64,000 nt of DNA from a candidate division LCP-89 bacterium B3_LCP (GTDB taxonomy: Bacteria > Electryoneota > B3-LCP), in the NCBI GenBank assembly GCA_005223185.1, contig NJBN01000002.1, positions 248,001-312,000 of the forward strand, written 5' to 3'. Positions 17,991 through 28,170 of this stretch are shown in pieces. Below the pieces are notes generated by a model. The model made no database searches. It had not been told where the DNA came from and was given only the letters and a program-made list of their open reading frames with translations. The position numbers were made by a program, and so were the translations under genes. Positions within the stretch are counted from its first letter, which is position 1, and every line of letters starts with the position of its first letter.

Positions 17991-19214
17991 ATGAATAAGA
18001 ACAATCAGGAAATCCATTTAGATGCTATTGGGGAAACACTAGAAGAATACCGGCGCGGCAAGATTATAGTCGTTGTCGATGATGAGGATCGCGAAAATGA
18101 GGGTGATTTCATCATGGCGGCGGAATTTGCTACGCCTGATGCGATTAACTTCATGTGCAAGTACGGCAGAGGGATGATCTGCATGCCCATGACTGCTGAA
18201 CGCGCCGACGAATTGGGTCTTGACCTTATGGTTGGTACCAATACTGCTCTGCACGGTACTTCTTTCACAGTCACTATCGATGCGGTGAAAAACACTACCA
18301 CCGGCATTTCAGCCGCTGATCGAGCTACTACTATTCTGACTGCAGTCGATCCGGCCACCAAACCGGATGATTTAGCGAAGCCCGGGCATATATTCCCTTT
18401 GAGGGCTGCCAGGGGCGGTGTGCTCAAGCGAGCCGGACATACAGAAGCAGTAGTGGATTTAGGGCGTTTGGCAGGACTGAAACCCGCTGGCGTTCTCTGT
18501 GAAATAATGAGTGAAGATGGTTCTATGGCACGTCTGCCGGAACTGAGTGAGATCGCCAAGCGGTTTGACTTGAAACTCATCTCTATAATGGATCTTATCG
18601 AATATCGGCAACGCACAGAATCTTTAATCGAACGTTCTGTGGAAGTTGATTTACCAACGCGCTATGGTCATTTTCGCCTCATCAATTACCGCAGTCTGGT
18701 GGATGGCAAGAATCAATTGGCATTGGTAAAGGGCGAAATAAAATCAGAAGAATCCATTTTGGTCAGAGTTCATTCTGAATGCCTGACTGGTGACGTCTTC
18801 GGTTCGATGCGCTGCGACTGCGGTGATCAGCTTCATCTTGCCATGGAGAGGATTGCTGAGGAAGGCACCGGCGTGTTGTTATATATGAACCAGGAAGGTC
18901 GCGGCATCGGTCTGGAGAACAAGTTAAAAGCCTATCAATTGCAGGATGAAGGCAGGGATACGGTTGAAGCAAACGAAGAACTGGGCTTCAAGGCTGATCT
19001 GCGTGATTATGGTATCGGAGCTCAGATGTTGTATGATCTAGGTGTGAGAAACATTCGGTTATTGACCAATAATCCCCGCAAAGTCATCGGCTTGAAAGGG
19101 TATCAACTTGAAATAGTGGAGAGGATTCCCATAGAAATTCCATCTAATCCCTGTAATAGTGAGTACTTAAAGGCAAAGAAAGAAAAACTGGGTCATTATA
19201 TACAAGATACATAA
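17991..19214 (+). CDS. ribBA: Bifunctional DHBP synthase / GTP cyclohydrolase II
   Basis: 407 residues. The N-terminal DHBP synthase has [20 protein letters not shown], and [20 protein letters not shown] near residue 160. The C-terminal GTP cyclohydrolase II has the zinc Cys set [18 protein letters not shown], then [20 protein letters not shown] and LLTNNPRK. All key residues I can check are intact, so both early branches of riboflavin synthesis are covered. The start ATG has no clear Shine-Dalgarno, and the 44-base gap after ribE suggests moderate coupling. Confidence 0.95.
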   Translation: MNKNNQEIHLDAIGETLEEYRRGKIIVVVDDEDRENEGDFIMAAEFATPDAINFMCKYGRGMICMPMTAERADELGLDLMVGTNTALHGTSFTVTIDAVKNTTTGISAADRATTILTAVDPATKPDDLAKPGHIFPLRAARGGVLKRAGHTEAVVDLGRLAGLKPAGVLCEIMSEDGSMARLPELSEIAKRFDLKLISIMDLIEYRQRTESLIERSVEVDLPTRYGHFRLINYRSLVDGKNQLALVKGEIKSEESILVRVHSECLTGDVFGSMRCDCGDQLHLAMERIAEEGTGVLLYMNQEGRGIGLENKLKAYQLQDEGRDTVEANEELGFKADLRDYGIGAQMLYDLGVRNIRLLTNNPRKVIGLKGYQLEIVERIPIEIPSNPCNSEYLKAKKEKLGHYIQDT

Positions 19215-19232
19215 ACACTGGACGGAGGATAT

Positions 19233-19733
19233 ATGAGTCCTAAAACAACAGCGTCGTTTTCATCTGAAAAAATCCAAACAGTACAGGGGCATTTGGACGC
19301 TACGGGGAAGAAATTTGCCCTGGTCGTTTCCCGCTTCAACGAACTCATATCAAAGAAGCTTTTAGAAGGTGCACTGGACTGCTTGGAACGCCACGGTGCC
19401 AGCGATGAAGATCTGAAAATCGTATGGGTTCCCGGATCATTTGAGATTCCCATAGCAGCGGCGAAGTTAGCGAATTCAGGAAAGTATGATAGTGTGATCT
19501 GTTTAGGTGCTGTTATTCGCGGCGCTACTCCGCACTTTGATTTTATTGCTGCTGAAGTTGCCAAGGGCATAGCGCAAACGGCTCTCCAATATCAGTTCCC
19601 GGTGGCTTTTGGCGTGTTGACTACCGAAACTATCGAACAAGCATTGGAACGAGCGGGCACTAAATCTGGTAATAAAGGGTGGGATGCGGCTATCAGCGCC
19701 ATCGAGATGACAGATTTATGGAAAAAACTCTAA
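19233..19733 (+). CDS. ribH: 6,7-dimethyl-8-ribityllumazine synthase
   Basis: 166 residues with a good GGAGG site. Landmarks are [22 protein letters not shown] and [20 protein letters not shown]; the His of the last motif is the catalytic one. It condenses the ribityl pyrimidine with DHBP. An extension of about 15 residues precedes the family core. Fourth and last riboflavin gene of the riboswitch operon; transcription probably continues into the next gene, only two bases away. Confidence 0.95.
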   Translation: MSPKTTASFSSEKIQTVQGHLDATGKKFALVVSRFNELISKKLLEGALDCLERHGASDEDLKIVWVPGSFEIPIAAAKLANSGKYDSVICLGAVIRGATPHFDFIAAEVAKGIAQTALQYQFPVAFGVLTTETIEQALERAGTKSGNKGWDAAISAIEMTDLWKKL

Positions 19734-19737
19734 TTTG

Positions 19738-22128
19738 ATGAAGAAAACTCACCTTGGTATCATATTCCTACTCCTGCTGAACGTTTGGTTATATCGTCCT
19801 TGCGTGGCTTCGGATTGGGAAATTCTCCCATCTGTACATTCAGTTCGGTCCCTTATTCGCATCGATCACACTCTCTGGGGAGCTACCAATAGTGGGCTTT
19901 TCCAATTTGACCTCTCTACGCATACCTTCAAGTTCTATACCACTGTGGATGGGTTGTCTTCCAATGATATTTCTGCCATGGTTTTAGATGACAGAGGCAA
20001 CCTGATTTTGGGGATGACCAATGCTTACATCGATATCTTCAACCTAACCACGCACCAGGTTTCACGAATCTCGGATTTCAAGCTCAGCAGCGATGTTTTT
20101 CACATCTATGCCATGTACAATCACGATGGGGAAATCTACGTGGGCACCGATGTGGGAGTTCATCGGGTGGTTTATTTTGAGGATTTGAATAAATACTTGA
20201 TCCAGAATAGCTATGAAAATCTGGGCAGCTTTACACCGCAGGAAGCTAAAGTGCAGGCGATTCTAGTCTATCAGGATGGTTTATGGGTGGGTACTCCGGA
20301 AGGCGCAGCGCGCGGTGACTTGACCGCTGGCTATTTAGAGAGCCCGCAAAACTGGACTAACTACACCACTGTACAGGGATTATCATCGGATGAGATTTCC
20401 TCCCTGGAAGTGTTCCATGATACTCTATATGCCGCCACCCCGCAGACCGGTTTGAATGTCTTTGATGGAAGCGCATTTCAGGCTTTGAACGTTCAGTACA
20501 CCACGGATATTACTTTCTTAAAAGCCCACCAAGATACGCTGTACATCGGCAGAACGTACGGAATACAATTCCTTAACGGCAGTATCGCTCAGGGTTTCGG
20601 TCCCCAGAACGCAAGAGGAGGGGATCTCGAATTCGATAGCAACGGCAATATGTGGGGTGGTTTTGAAACCATCAAAACGTCAGCAGGCAATAGCAAATTC
20701 GGCGGCTTGCAAGAATGGGATGGACAATCCTGGACACATCATCTACCGGAAGGTCCTCTGGTTGAAACCGTGAGGGATATACTGGTGGAAGATGATGGTT
20801 CTGTGTGGGTTTGCGGTAAACTCAAGCTGAACTACAATAATGGCACTTTATGCCACTTCGATGGCAGTCACTGGACTAACATCGGCCATCACAATGACGA
20901 TTATATCGGCGGCACTGCCGTAAGCAGTGATAGTTTCTTCTACTTTCAGCCCACGTCAATGACCAGGGATCACACTGGTTCTGTATGGGTGGGAAGTCAC
21001 GGCAGAGGCGCTGGCTGGTTCGAGTTTACCGGTGACACTATATCAGCAAAGGGATTCTTCTCAGAAACAACTGGTGAATTGACCGGTATCGGTGGAACCC
21101 CATACCAATATTGCGTAGTGGAGGATATCCTCACAGATTATTTTGGCAACGTTTGGATTTGTAACAGTCAAGCGAGTTCTGCGATTGGAGGCCCAATTGC
21201 GGTTGTGCCTTCGGATTTCATCACGAACCCCCAGCAATTTCCTAACTGGAACTATACTACAGTTATGAATGAATCGGGTAGTGCGCCGATTCCCAATGCT
21301 GAATTTTATATTGATCGCATTATAGAAGACTCCTACAGACATAAATGGTTCGGAGCTGATAATGGCATAGGATCAGGAATACACATATTGGATGACAACA
21401 CTTCACCGCTGTTCCCAGCCGATGATACCTGGTTGACATTCTCTGAATTGGCTACAGAAAATATCACCGCTTTAGCTTGCGACCGTGAAGGTGTCGTATG
21501 GGTGGGAACTGCCGATGGTGTCAGATACTACTATCCCGAATCCAATCCGGATTTCCTCTATGGAATTGACGTCTATAATTTTCCCATCGGGCCGAATATA
21601 AACGTAATCGCGATCGATCCTCAGGATAACAAGTGGTTCGGCACCAATGATGGCGTAGCTGTATTGGGATCTGACAATTATACCTGGCTGGAAGCATATA
21701 CCAGTATCGAAGGCGATTATCCCAGTCCGCTGCCGTCAGATGTGGTTCTCTCAATAGATTTTGATATTCACACCGGCGACGCCTATATTGGAACAGGGGC
21801 TGGTTTAGCCGTCTTGAAAACCCCCTATCAGCAGATGGAGCAGACCGTTACCTATCTTGCCATTGCTAAACCGAATCCATTCGTCATTGCAGACGGATCA
21901 GATAACCGTCTGTTTTTAGATCCTATGGGACTGTCAGAAACCTCTGAATTGAAAGTATTCACGTTATCCGGTTTATTAGTACGGCAATTGATCGGTACGG
22001 AGATCACCGCAGGCTGGGATGGTCGCAATGCGCGTAACGAAATGGTGGGTTCAGGCGTTTATCTGCTATTAGCTTACGCACCAGATGGTTCATCAGCGGT
22101 GGGAAAGGTGGCAGTTATTCATCAGTGA
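19738..22128 (+). CDS. Secreted PorZ-like beta-propeller protein with FlgD/T9SS-type tail
   Basis: 796 residues from ATG 19738 (a TTG three bases earlier is ignored). Signal peptide 1-26. The N-terminal propeller (WEILPSVHSVRSLI, TVDGLSSNDISAM, GNLILGMTNAYIDIFNL) follows the pattern of the PorZ N-terminal domain and two-component-regulator propellers. A second propeller has repeated [VI]WVG blades (DHTGSVWVGSHG, DREGVVWVGTADG). The tail (KPNPFV, then SELKVFTLSGLLVRQL and AGWDGRNARNEMVGSGVYLL) is a FlgD-Ig-like/T9SS-type domain of a different subtype from the KMVLxK tails. Its position next to riboflavin genes looks incidental. It may be a secreted protein or a PorZ-like part of the T9SS itself. 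Confidence 0.75.
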   Translation: MKKTHLGIIFLLLLNVWLYRPCVASDWEILPSVHSVRSLIRIDHTLWGATNSGLFQFDLSTHTFKFYTTVDGLSSNDISAMVLDDRGNLILGMTNAYIDIFNLTTHQVSRISDFKLSSDVFHIYAMYNHDGEIYVGTDVGVHRVVYFEDLNKYLIQNSYENLGSFTPQEAKVQAILVYQDGLWVGTPEGAARGDLTAGYLESPQNWTNYTTVQGLSSDEISSLEVFHDTLYAATPQTGLNVFDGSAFQALNVQYTTDITFLKAHQDTLYIGRTYGIQFLNGSIAQGFGPQNARGGDLEFDSNGNMWGGFETIKTSAGNSKFGGLQEWDGQSWTHHLPEGPLVETVRDILVEDDGSVWVCGKLKLNYNNGTLCHFDGSHWTNIGHHNDDYIGGTAVSSDSFFYFQPTSMTRDHTGSVWVGSHGRGAGWFEFTGDTISAKGFFSETTGELTGIGGTPYQYCVVEDILTDYFGNVWICNSQASSAIGGPIAVVPSDFITNPQQFPNWNYTTVMNESGSAPIPNAEFYIDRIIEDSYRHKWFGADNGIGSGIHILDDNTSPLFPADDTWLTFSELATENITALACDREGVVWVGTADGVRYYYPESNPDFLYGIDVYNFPIGPNINVIAIDPQDNKWFGTNDGVAVLGSDNYTWLEAYTSIEGDYPSPLPSDVVLSIDFDIHTGDAYIGTGAGLAVLKTPYQQMEQTVTYLAIAKPNPFVIADGSDNRLFLDPMGLSETSELKVFTLSGLLVRQLIGTEITAGWDGRNARNEMVGSGVYLLLAYAPDGSSAVGKVAVIHQ

Positions 22129-22129
22129 T

Positions 22130-23824
22130 ATGTTAAAGAAGCTGCTTATTAAAAATTACACGGTAATTGAACAGGCAGAAATTCATTTTCAACCTGGATT
22201 GAACGTAATTACCGGTGAAACCGGAGCGGGTAAATCCTTGCTTCTGGATGCTATCGGTTCTTTGATAGGTGAACGAAGAGGCGGATTTCCCATCCGCACC
22301 GGGTCTGACCGAGCCTATATCGAAGCTGAATTTGACAGCAGGTCCCAATCTGTTCTGACAGGCTGGTTGAAAACACACGGCTTTTCGGTGGATCTGCCTG
22401 TAATTCTCCGCCGGGAGTTCTATAAGGATGGAAACACCGCCTCAAGCAGAACGCGCGTTTTTATAAATGACTCACCGGCGACTGTCGCTCTGGTCAGGGA
22501 ATTGGGCATTCTGCTGATGGATATGCATGGTCAGCACGAAGTTGTGACTCTCTTCGACAGGAATAGACAATTATCGCTGCTGGATTCCTTTTCAGGAAAC
22601 ACTAAATTTCTTTCGAAATACCAGGGTACATTCGGAGAACTCCACAAGCTCAAAGAAAAACACAAAAATCTACAGGATGAAATCAACGATGCCCGGGACG
22701 GCAGAGACGCCCTGAAGAGGAAAGCAGAAGAGTTGGAACAGCTTAGTCCGCAACCGCAGGAGATCGTACAAATTGAAAAGGAACTGGATAGGCTGGAGAA
22801 CTCAGAAAAGATCTTTGACTTATGCAGGGAAATGTGCGACCTGCTCAATGAAAAACCCGGTTCCGCCGTTGAAAAGCTCAGTGACACAATTCACCTGTTG
22901 CCGGATTTATACCCTTATTATGCAGAACTCAAAGATTGGGATGGCCAACTTCAAACCATCCGCTCGACAATCACGGAATTAAATCGCTCTCTATTGGAGA
23001 TAAGCAGGGACGTTTCGCATGATCCTGGCAGAGTGGAAAAACTACGCCAGCGTTTGATGTTGCTTACCGGTTTCCTCAAACGTTGGAACTGTCCCGGGGA
23101 CGACCCCTGTAACATCGCTGAAGAAACAAAGCGGAAGCTGGATGAATTAAATAGACGGGAACAGGAGTTACGCTTAACTGTAAAAGAGATAAGCTCTACG
23201 GAGAGTGTTCTTTTAAAAGCAGGCATTGAGCTTTCTAAACATAGAAAGAAAGCCGCCAGCGCATTAATTGAACAAGTTGAAGAGAGGCTGGCTTCAATCG
23301 GCATGGAAAAAGCACGATTCAGCGTTGCTTTTGAAGCATTGCAGATGGACAAGCCGTATGAAGACGGCCTGGATAGAATTGATTTCACATTTTCACCTAA
23401 CGCTAAACTGCCACACCAGGTTCTGAAGAAGGTAGCTTCAGGTGGTGAACTGAGCCGTATTCTGTTAGCGTTGAAAGGTTCCTTAGCCGGAATTGACGGT
23501 GTGGAGACGTTAGCTTTCGATGAGATAGATCAGGGGATATCCGGCAGGATGGCTCATATGGTTGGTCTGGAACTGTTGAATTTAGCGCGCAACCACCAGA
23601 TGATTGTGGTAACCCATCTCCCCCAGATAGCCAGCTTAGGCGATCTTCACCTTTCAGTGTGCCAGGAATCCAGCAGCGGTGCCGCTACTGTAAATGTACT
23701 TGATGGTGAAGAGCGTATCGTGGAGTTGGCTTCGCTATTAGCCGCCACCGGCATCTCCGATAGCGCACTGCAAAACGCTCGCGAGATGTTCGAGACAGCA
23801 CAAAACCTAAAAAGTGCTTCATAA
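22130..23824 (+). CDS. recN: DNA repair ATPase RecN
   Basis: 564 residues from ATG 22130, one base after the preceding stop. An upstream in-frame ATG at 22085 would sit inside the previous gene and add a non-conserved tail, so it is rejected. SMC-like ATPase: Walker A GETGAGKS (about 30-37), long coiled-coil middle (about 160-390), ABC signature ASGGELSRILLALKG, and Walker B TLAFDEIDQGISG. RecN acts early in double-strand-break repair by recombination. Length fits the family. Confidence 0.95.
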   Translation: MLKKLLIKNYTVIEQAEIHFQPGLNVITGETGAGKSLLLDAIGSLIGERRGGFPIRTGSDRAYIEAEFDSRSQSVLTGWLKTHGFSVDLPVILRREFYKDGNTASSRTRVFINDSPATVALVRELGILLMDMHGQHEVVTLFDRNRQLSLLDSFSGNTKFLSKYQGTFGELHKLKEKHKNLQDEINDARDGRDALKRKAEELEQLSPQPQEIVQIEKELDRLENSEKIFDLCREMCDLLNEKPGSAVEKLSDTIHLLPDLYPYYAELKDWDGQLQTIRSTITELNRSLLEISRDVSHDPGRVEKLRQRLMLLTGFLKRWNCPGDDPCNIAEETKRKLDELNRREQELRLTVKEISSTESVLLKAGIELSKHRKKAASALIEQVEERLASIGMEKARFSVAFEALQMDKPYEDGLDRIDFTFSPNAKLPHQVLKKVASGGELSRILLALKGSLAGIDGVETLAFDEIDQGISGRMAHMVGLELLNLARNHQMIVVTHLPQIASLGDLHLSVCQESSSGAATVNVLDGEERIVELASLLAATGISDSALQNAREMFETAQNLKSAS

Positions 23825-23835
23825 ACGGACTCGAA

Positions 23836-25116
23836 ATGGATAAGTTTGTCATAGAAGGCGGTAAACCGCTTAAGGGAACCCTCCCCGTCTCAGGGGCTAA
23901 GAATGCTTCACTTCCTCTGATGGCAGCAGCGATACTGGCGCCCGGAATTCATACAATTGAAAACGTCCCCCGTCTTCGCGACGTTCGCACCATGGCGCAT
24001 CTTCTGCGCATCATCGGCGCACGCATTGATTTTGAGGATGGTCCTTCTTCAGTCCCATCTTTAGTGATAGATACTTCAGATTGTTCCTTCTGCGAAGCTC
24101 CCTATGAGTTAGTGAAGACCATGCGAGCCTCCATCTACGTTTTAGGACCGCTTCTGGCGCGCTTTGGTAAGGTTCGAGTATCACTTCCGGGAGGCTGTGC
24201 CTGGGGACCCCGTCCGGTTGATCTGCACATAATGGGGATGGAAAAATTAGGCGCACAGATCGAATTTGAGGATGGTTACATCGTTGCCAGTGCTGAGAAG
24301 CTTCGCGGAGATACGATCAGTTTTCCCATCCGTTCCGTGGGAGCCACCGGAAACGTCATGATGGCGGCTTGCCTTGCTGAAGGTACCACCATCCTTCAGA
24401 ATGCTGCTTGTGAACCGGAGATAGTCGCCTTAGCTCAGTTCATCAATGCGATGGGTGGGCATGTCAAGCAGGCGGGATCAGATCAAATCGTCATCGAAGG
24501 TGTGGACCAACTTCATCCGGCAAAGTTCCAGAACATCCCCGACCGCATTGAAGCGGGTACGTTTCTCTCTGCTGTAGCTACGACCGGCGGTGACGTTACT
24601 CTGACAAACCTGCGTTCAGATCACCTTAGCGTGGTTCTTGACGGCTTGGAACGAGCTGGTTTTTCCCTCGAAATTCAAGATACTTCAGTTAAAATACAGA
24701 GTGAAGGAAGAGCCTATCCAGTGGACATGAAGACCGCACCTTATCCAGGTTTTCCCACAGACATGCAGGCGCAATGGATAGCCTTGATGAGCCTTGCTGA
24801 TGGAAGCTGTACCATGACCGATACCATCTACACCAACCGCTTTACCCATGTCGCAGAATTGCAGCGGCTGGGGGCTGACATAAGAGTGGAGGGCAACACC
24901 GCCCTGATCAGGGGTGTTGAGCAGTTGAAAGGTGCGCCGGTAATGTCCACAGACATACGTGCTTCTGCCAGTCTCATCATTGCAGGCTTAGCTGCGGAAG
25001 GAAGAACCGACCTCTCCCGCGTATATCACATTGACCGTGGTTACGAACGAATAGAAGAAAAGTTACGCTTAATCGGTGCCGATATAAGACGTGAGGACGA
25101 ACCGCTGCAAGTGTAG
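23836..25116 (+). CDS. murA: UDP-N-acetylglucosamine 1-carboxyvinyltransferase
   Basis: 426 residues, standard length. Lys22-Asn23 (SGAKNASLPL) and the active-site Cys121 (LPGGCAWGPRPVDLH) are present; the Cys implies sensitivity to fosfomycin, whereas an Asp there would give resistance (family knowledge). It carries out the first committed step of peptidoglycan synthesis, adding phosphoenolpyruvate to UDP-GlcNAc. Starts 11 bases after recN. The long open frame opposite it is a shadow. Confidence 0.96.
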   Translation: MDKFVIEGGKPLKGTLPVSGAKNASLPLMAAAILAPGIHTIENVPRLRDVRTMAHLLRIIGARIDFEDGPSSVPSLVIDTSDCSFCEAPYELVKTMRASIYVLGPLLARFGKVRVSLPGGCAWGPRPVDLHIMGMEKLGAQIEFEDGYIVASAEKLRGDTISFPIRSVGATGNVMMAACLAEGTTILQNAACEPEIVALAQFINAMGGHVKQAGSDQIVIEGVDQLHPAKFQNIPDRIEAGTFLSAVATTGGDVTLTNLRSDHLSVVLDGLERAGFSLEIQDTSVKIQSEGRAYPVDMKTAPYPGFPTDMQAQWIALMSLADGSCTMTDTIYTNRFTHVAELQRLGADIRVEGNTALIRGVEQLKGAPVMSTDIRASASLIIAGLAAEGRTDLSRVYHIDRGYERIEEKLRLIGADIRREDEPLQV

Positions 25117-25136
25117 TCAAATTAGCTTATCAATAT

Positions 25137-27266
25137 ATGCTTAGTTTCTTTGTTGACATAATAGTAAAGACTGCTTCAATTCTGGTAGATACGAGTCTCT
25201 ACCTCCTCTTCGGTTTTTTTATAGCCGGGATTATCCACGTTTATCTACCCCAGAAACGTATCTTCAAGCTGTTCGGCAAGCGGGACGTCAAGTCTGTCGT
25301 CAACGCCAGCCTTCTGGGAATACCTCTGCCTTTATGCTCATGTTCTGTCCTCCCCACAGCCATATCACTGCGAAAGAGTGGCGCCAGTAAGGGATCGGTC
25401 TTCTCCTTTTTGATATCCACGCCTGAAACGAGTGTTCCCTCCATCGGTATCAGCTTCGCCTTATTGGATCCCCTGATGACGATCTTCCGTCCTCTCGGCT
25501 CCTTTATCACTGCCGTTCTCACAGGTCTGGGAGTTAATCTTCTAAACGGAAATGATTCTAACGATAAATCGGATATCATCCCCAACGAAGACGAAACCTC
25601 CAATTGCGGTCCATCCTGTAATCAGGAAGTGGATCAGTCCACACCAAATCCTCGCAAGTTTTCAGAGGTCATAAAATATTCCTTCGTGACTCTGATGAAT
25701 GACATGGCGCCCTACTTGGTATTCGGCTTTTTGGCTGCAGGATTAATCTCAGTCCTCATCCCTGAAAGCATCTTCAGCGGATTTTTAGGACGCGGTATAT
25801 GGCCCATGTTACTGATGCTGGTGATCGGTATCCCCATCTACATCTGTGCTACTGAATCGACTCCCATTGCCGCAGCTCTTATTTTAAAAGGGTTGTCACC
25901 TGGTGCAGCTCTGGTGTTTCTCCTGGCTGGTCCAGCTACCAATATCAGTTCGCTTATCGTCTTATCAAAATATTTCTCCCGCAGAATTTTGATAATTTAC
26001 CTGGCGTCCATTGCCATCGTTACGTTGATACTGGGCGGCATTCTCAACTGGTTGTACGGTTCACTGAACCTGCTTCCCCATGTCACTATGGGTACCGCTG
26101 CTGGAATGTTTCCGACATGGCTGAAGGTAAGTGCTACGTTAGCCTTGCTGATCATGCTGCACATCAGTTTGGTAAAGAGCCAAAATTATTCCACATTTTG
26201 GGCCTGGTTAAAGAAGAAATCCACCTGGACGGGTAATAAACTTATCAGGGTTTTTGCTGTATTGGCAGTTTTAGTGTACATCTCTGACGGATTCTTCGTC
26301 GTGCCTGCGGGAAGTACGGGCATGTCGGTTACTTTTGGCAAGGTTACCGGTAAGGATTTACAACCGGGGCTGCATTTTCGAGCGCCCGCGCCGATCGGTA
26401 GGACTATTCTGGTGAAAACTGATCTGGTGCGTGTGCTTGAGGTCGGTTTTCGGCGCACGGATGAAGGTACTGGAATTGCGATGATGACGCAGAGATCAAC
26501 TTACTCATCACTTCTGCGGGAAAAACTGGATGATTTTTCCAGTAAGGACATGCCCAAAGAAAGTGAACTGTTAGCCGGTGATGAAAACCTGATTGACATT
26601 GACCTGGTAGTTCATTATTCCCTGGAAGACGCCTATCAGACCACCTATTTAATTGAGAATACCGAGCAGTTATTAAGAGAACTGACCGCACACCAGATAT
26701 TGCGAAAGATCGCTACGTGCAAAGTTTCAGATGAATTGACGTCCACTCGTGCACAATTTGAAAACGACGTGTCCGCAGGGTTGCAGGAATCATTGGAGCA
26801 CCTGGAAATCGGAGTAAAAATACATAGCGTCAGCTTGGTTTACGCGCACGCTCCTTCGGTAGTTCACGCAGCATTCCGGGACGTTGCCTCTGCTATGGAA
26901 GATAAATACCGCCTGATCAACTTAGCTCAGACGGATTCAATTGGCACGGTGGCAAAGGCGCGTGGAAAGAGTTACAGAAAGCTGTCAGGTGCGCGTTCCG
27001 ATTCCGTAAAGAGGGTAAATGATGCCACCGGTCAGTCAAGTCGTTTTGTGGATATGGCACAGAGTATGAGCCGCTGGCGCAGTACTCAGCAGTTCCGTTT
27101 AAATGCTGAAGCGGCTGAATCAACCCTGGTCAATATCGATAAGATTCTAATGTTAACTAAACAAGGACAAGGTCTTGACCTTATTCTCTGGCCAGGCTTA
27201 AGTAACAAGAATAATATTCCCCCGGAAGTATTTCAGCGGTTGCAGGGTTCTTCCGGATCACCCTAA
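25137..27266 (+). CDS. Metal permease (YraQ/SO_0444 type) fused to HflK-like SPFH domain
   Basis: 709 residues; two families in one chain. Residues 1-345 form the permease, with about eight helices, the signature PLCSCSVLPTAISLRKSGAS (C67, C69), STPETSVPSI, a Cys loop NCGPSC (157-161), and ICATESTPIAAALILKG with Cys237 followed by LAGPATNISSL. This is the YraQ/DUF318 family, whose SO_0444 branch exports Cu or Zn. Residues 370-385 are a new membrane helix, followed by an SPFH domain of HflK type (GMSVTFGKV, then LQPGLHFRAPAPIGRT). The C-terminal arm is shorter than in true HflK. It starts 20 bases after murA and is followed at once by HflC-like and HflK-like genes. No frameshift is needed, so the fusion looks real. 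Confidence 0.88.
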   Translation: MLSFFVDIIVKTASILVDTSLYLLFGFFIAGIIHVYLPQKRIFKLFGKRDVKSVVNASLLGIPLPLCSCSVLPTAISLRKSGASKGSVFSFLISTPETSVPSIGISFALLDPLMTIFRPLGSFITAVLTGLGVNLLNGNDSNDKSDIIPNEDETSNCGPSCNQEVDQSTPNPRKFSEVIKYSFVTLMNDMAPYLVFGFLAAGLISVLIPESIFSGFLGRGIWPMLLMLVIGIPIYICATESTPIAAALILKGLSPGAALVFLLAGPATNISSLIVLSKYFSRRILIIYLASIAIVTLILGGILNWLYGSLNLLPHVTMGTAAGMFPTWLKVSATLALLIMLHISLVKSQNYSTFWAWLKKKSTWTGNKLIRVFAVLAVLVYISDGFFVVPAGSTGMSVTFGKVTGKDLQPGLHFRAPAPIGRTILVKTDLVRVLEVGFRRTDEGTGIAMMTQRSTYSSLLREKLDDFSSKDMPKESELLAGDENLIDIDLVVHYSLEDAYQTTYLIENTEQLLRELTAHQILRKIATCKVSDELTSTRAQFENDVSAGLQESLEHLEIGVKIHSVSLVYAHAPSVVHAAFRDVASAMEDKYRLINLAQTDSIGTVAKARGKSYRKLSGARSDSVKRVNDATGQSSRFVDMAQSMSRWRSTQQFRLNAEAAESTLVNIDKILMLTKQGQGLDLILWPGLSNKNNIPPEVFQRLQGSSGSP

Positions 27267-27283
27267 ACAATGATACCCTCAAA

Positions 27284-28165
27284 ATGAAGAAAAGCATAAC
27301 CTATGCAATTCTGGCGCTCATCGTAATTACCCTGATTAATTCGAGTCTTTATCAGGTGAATGAGAACCAGGTTGCAGTAATAACGTCGTTCGGTCGGCCC
27401 GTAAAAGCTGTCGAAAAATCCGGTCTGCACGCAAAATGGATTTATCCATTCCATAAAGTACAGAAATTCGACCGGAGACTGCTGACCTTTGATCCCCAGG
27501 CAACCGAACTTTTGACGAAAGATAAGAAGAACCTGAATGTTGACGCCTTCCTGCTCTGGCGCATCGAAGACCCCATCCAGTTCTTAGTGTCTGTTGGAAA
27601 CCGTTCAGGAGCCGAAGCCAGGCTTGCGGACCTGCTATATTCTGCTATGGGAACCAAAATAGGTCAGGCGATGTTTTCTGAACTTATCAGCAACGTTCCC
27701 GGGGAAATGAAATTAATGGAAATCTGTCGGACTATAGAAGAGAGTTGTTATGAAATCGCCTCCGAGGACCTGGGTATCAAAGTTGAATCCGTTCTGATCA
27801 AGCGTATAGCATATCCGCCACAAAACCGCGTTGCTGTGTTTGAACGCATGAAAGCCGAACGCGGCAGAATCGCCAGGCGATATCGAAGTGAAGGTGAAGA
27901 GAGCGCTCAGAAGATCAGATCGGGTGCTGATCTTGAATCAGCGCTGATTCTGGCGGCGGCAAATCGAGAGGCGCTTACAATCCGGGGAGCCGGGGAAGCA
28001 AAGGCTGCTGACATTTACCGCAAATCCATACAGAAAGATCCGGAATTCTTCCGGTTTCTGCGTAGTCTGGACGCTTATAAAGTCTTCATGGATGAGCGTT
28101 CCACCGTCGTGATTCCCAACGATTCTGAACTCATGCAGGTACTGCGCAAAGGGCCACCAAGGTAA
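27284..28165 (+). CDS. HflC-like SPFH protein (second set)
   Basis: 293 residues. One membrane helix (about 4-22), an SPFH domain (QVAVITSFGRPVKAVEKSGL), a helical arm (AKAADIYRKSIQKDPEF) and the HflC signature FFRFLRSLDAYKVF. It resembles the first HflC (2216-3082) but is clearly divergent. It lies 17 bases after the permease-SPFH fusion and five before an HflK-like gene, so the three should be made together. It may form a mixed ring with both HflK-type partners. Confidence 0.88.
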   Translation: MKKSITYAILALIVITLINSSLYQVNENQVAVITSFGRPVKAVEKSGLHAKWIYPFHKVQKFDRRLLTFDPQATELLTKDKKNLNVDAFLLWRIEDPIQFLVSVGNRSGAEARLADLLYSAMGTKIGQAMFSELISNVPGEMKLMEICRTIEESCYEIASEDLGIKVESVLIKRIAYPPQNRVAVFERMKAERGRIARRYRSEGEESAQKIRSGADLESALILAAANREALTIRGAGEAKAADIYRKSIQKDPEFFRFLRSLDAYKVFMDERSTVVIPNDSELMQVLRKGPPR

Positions 28166-28170
28166 CGGCA

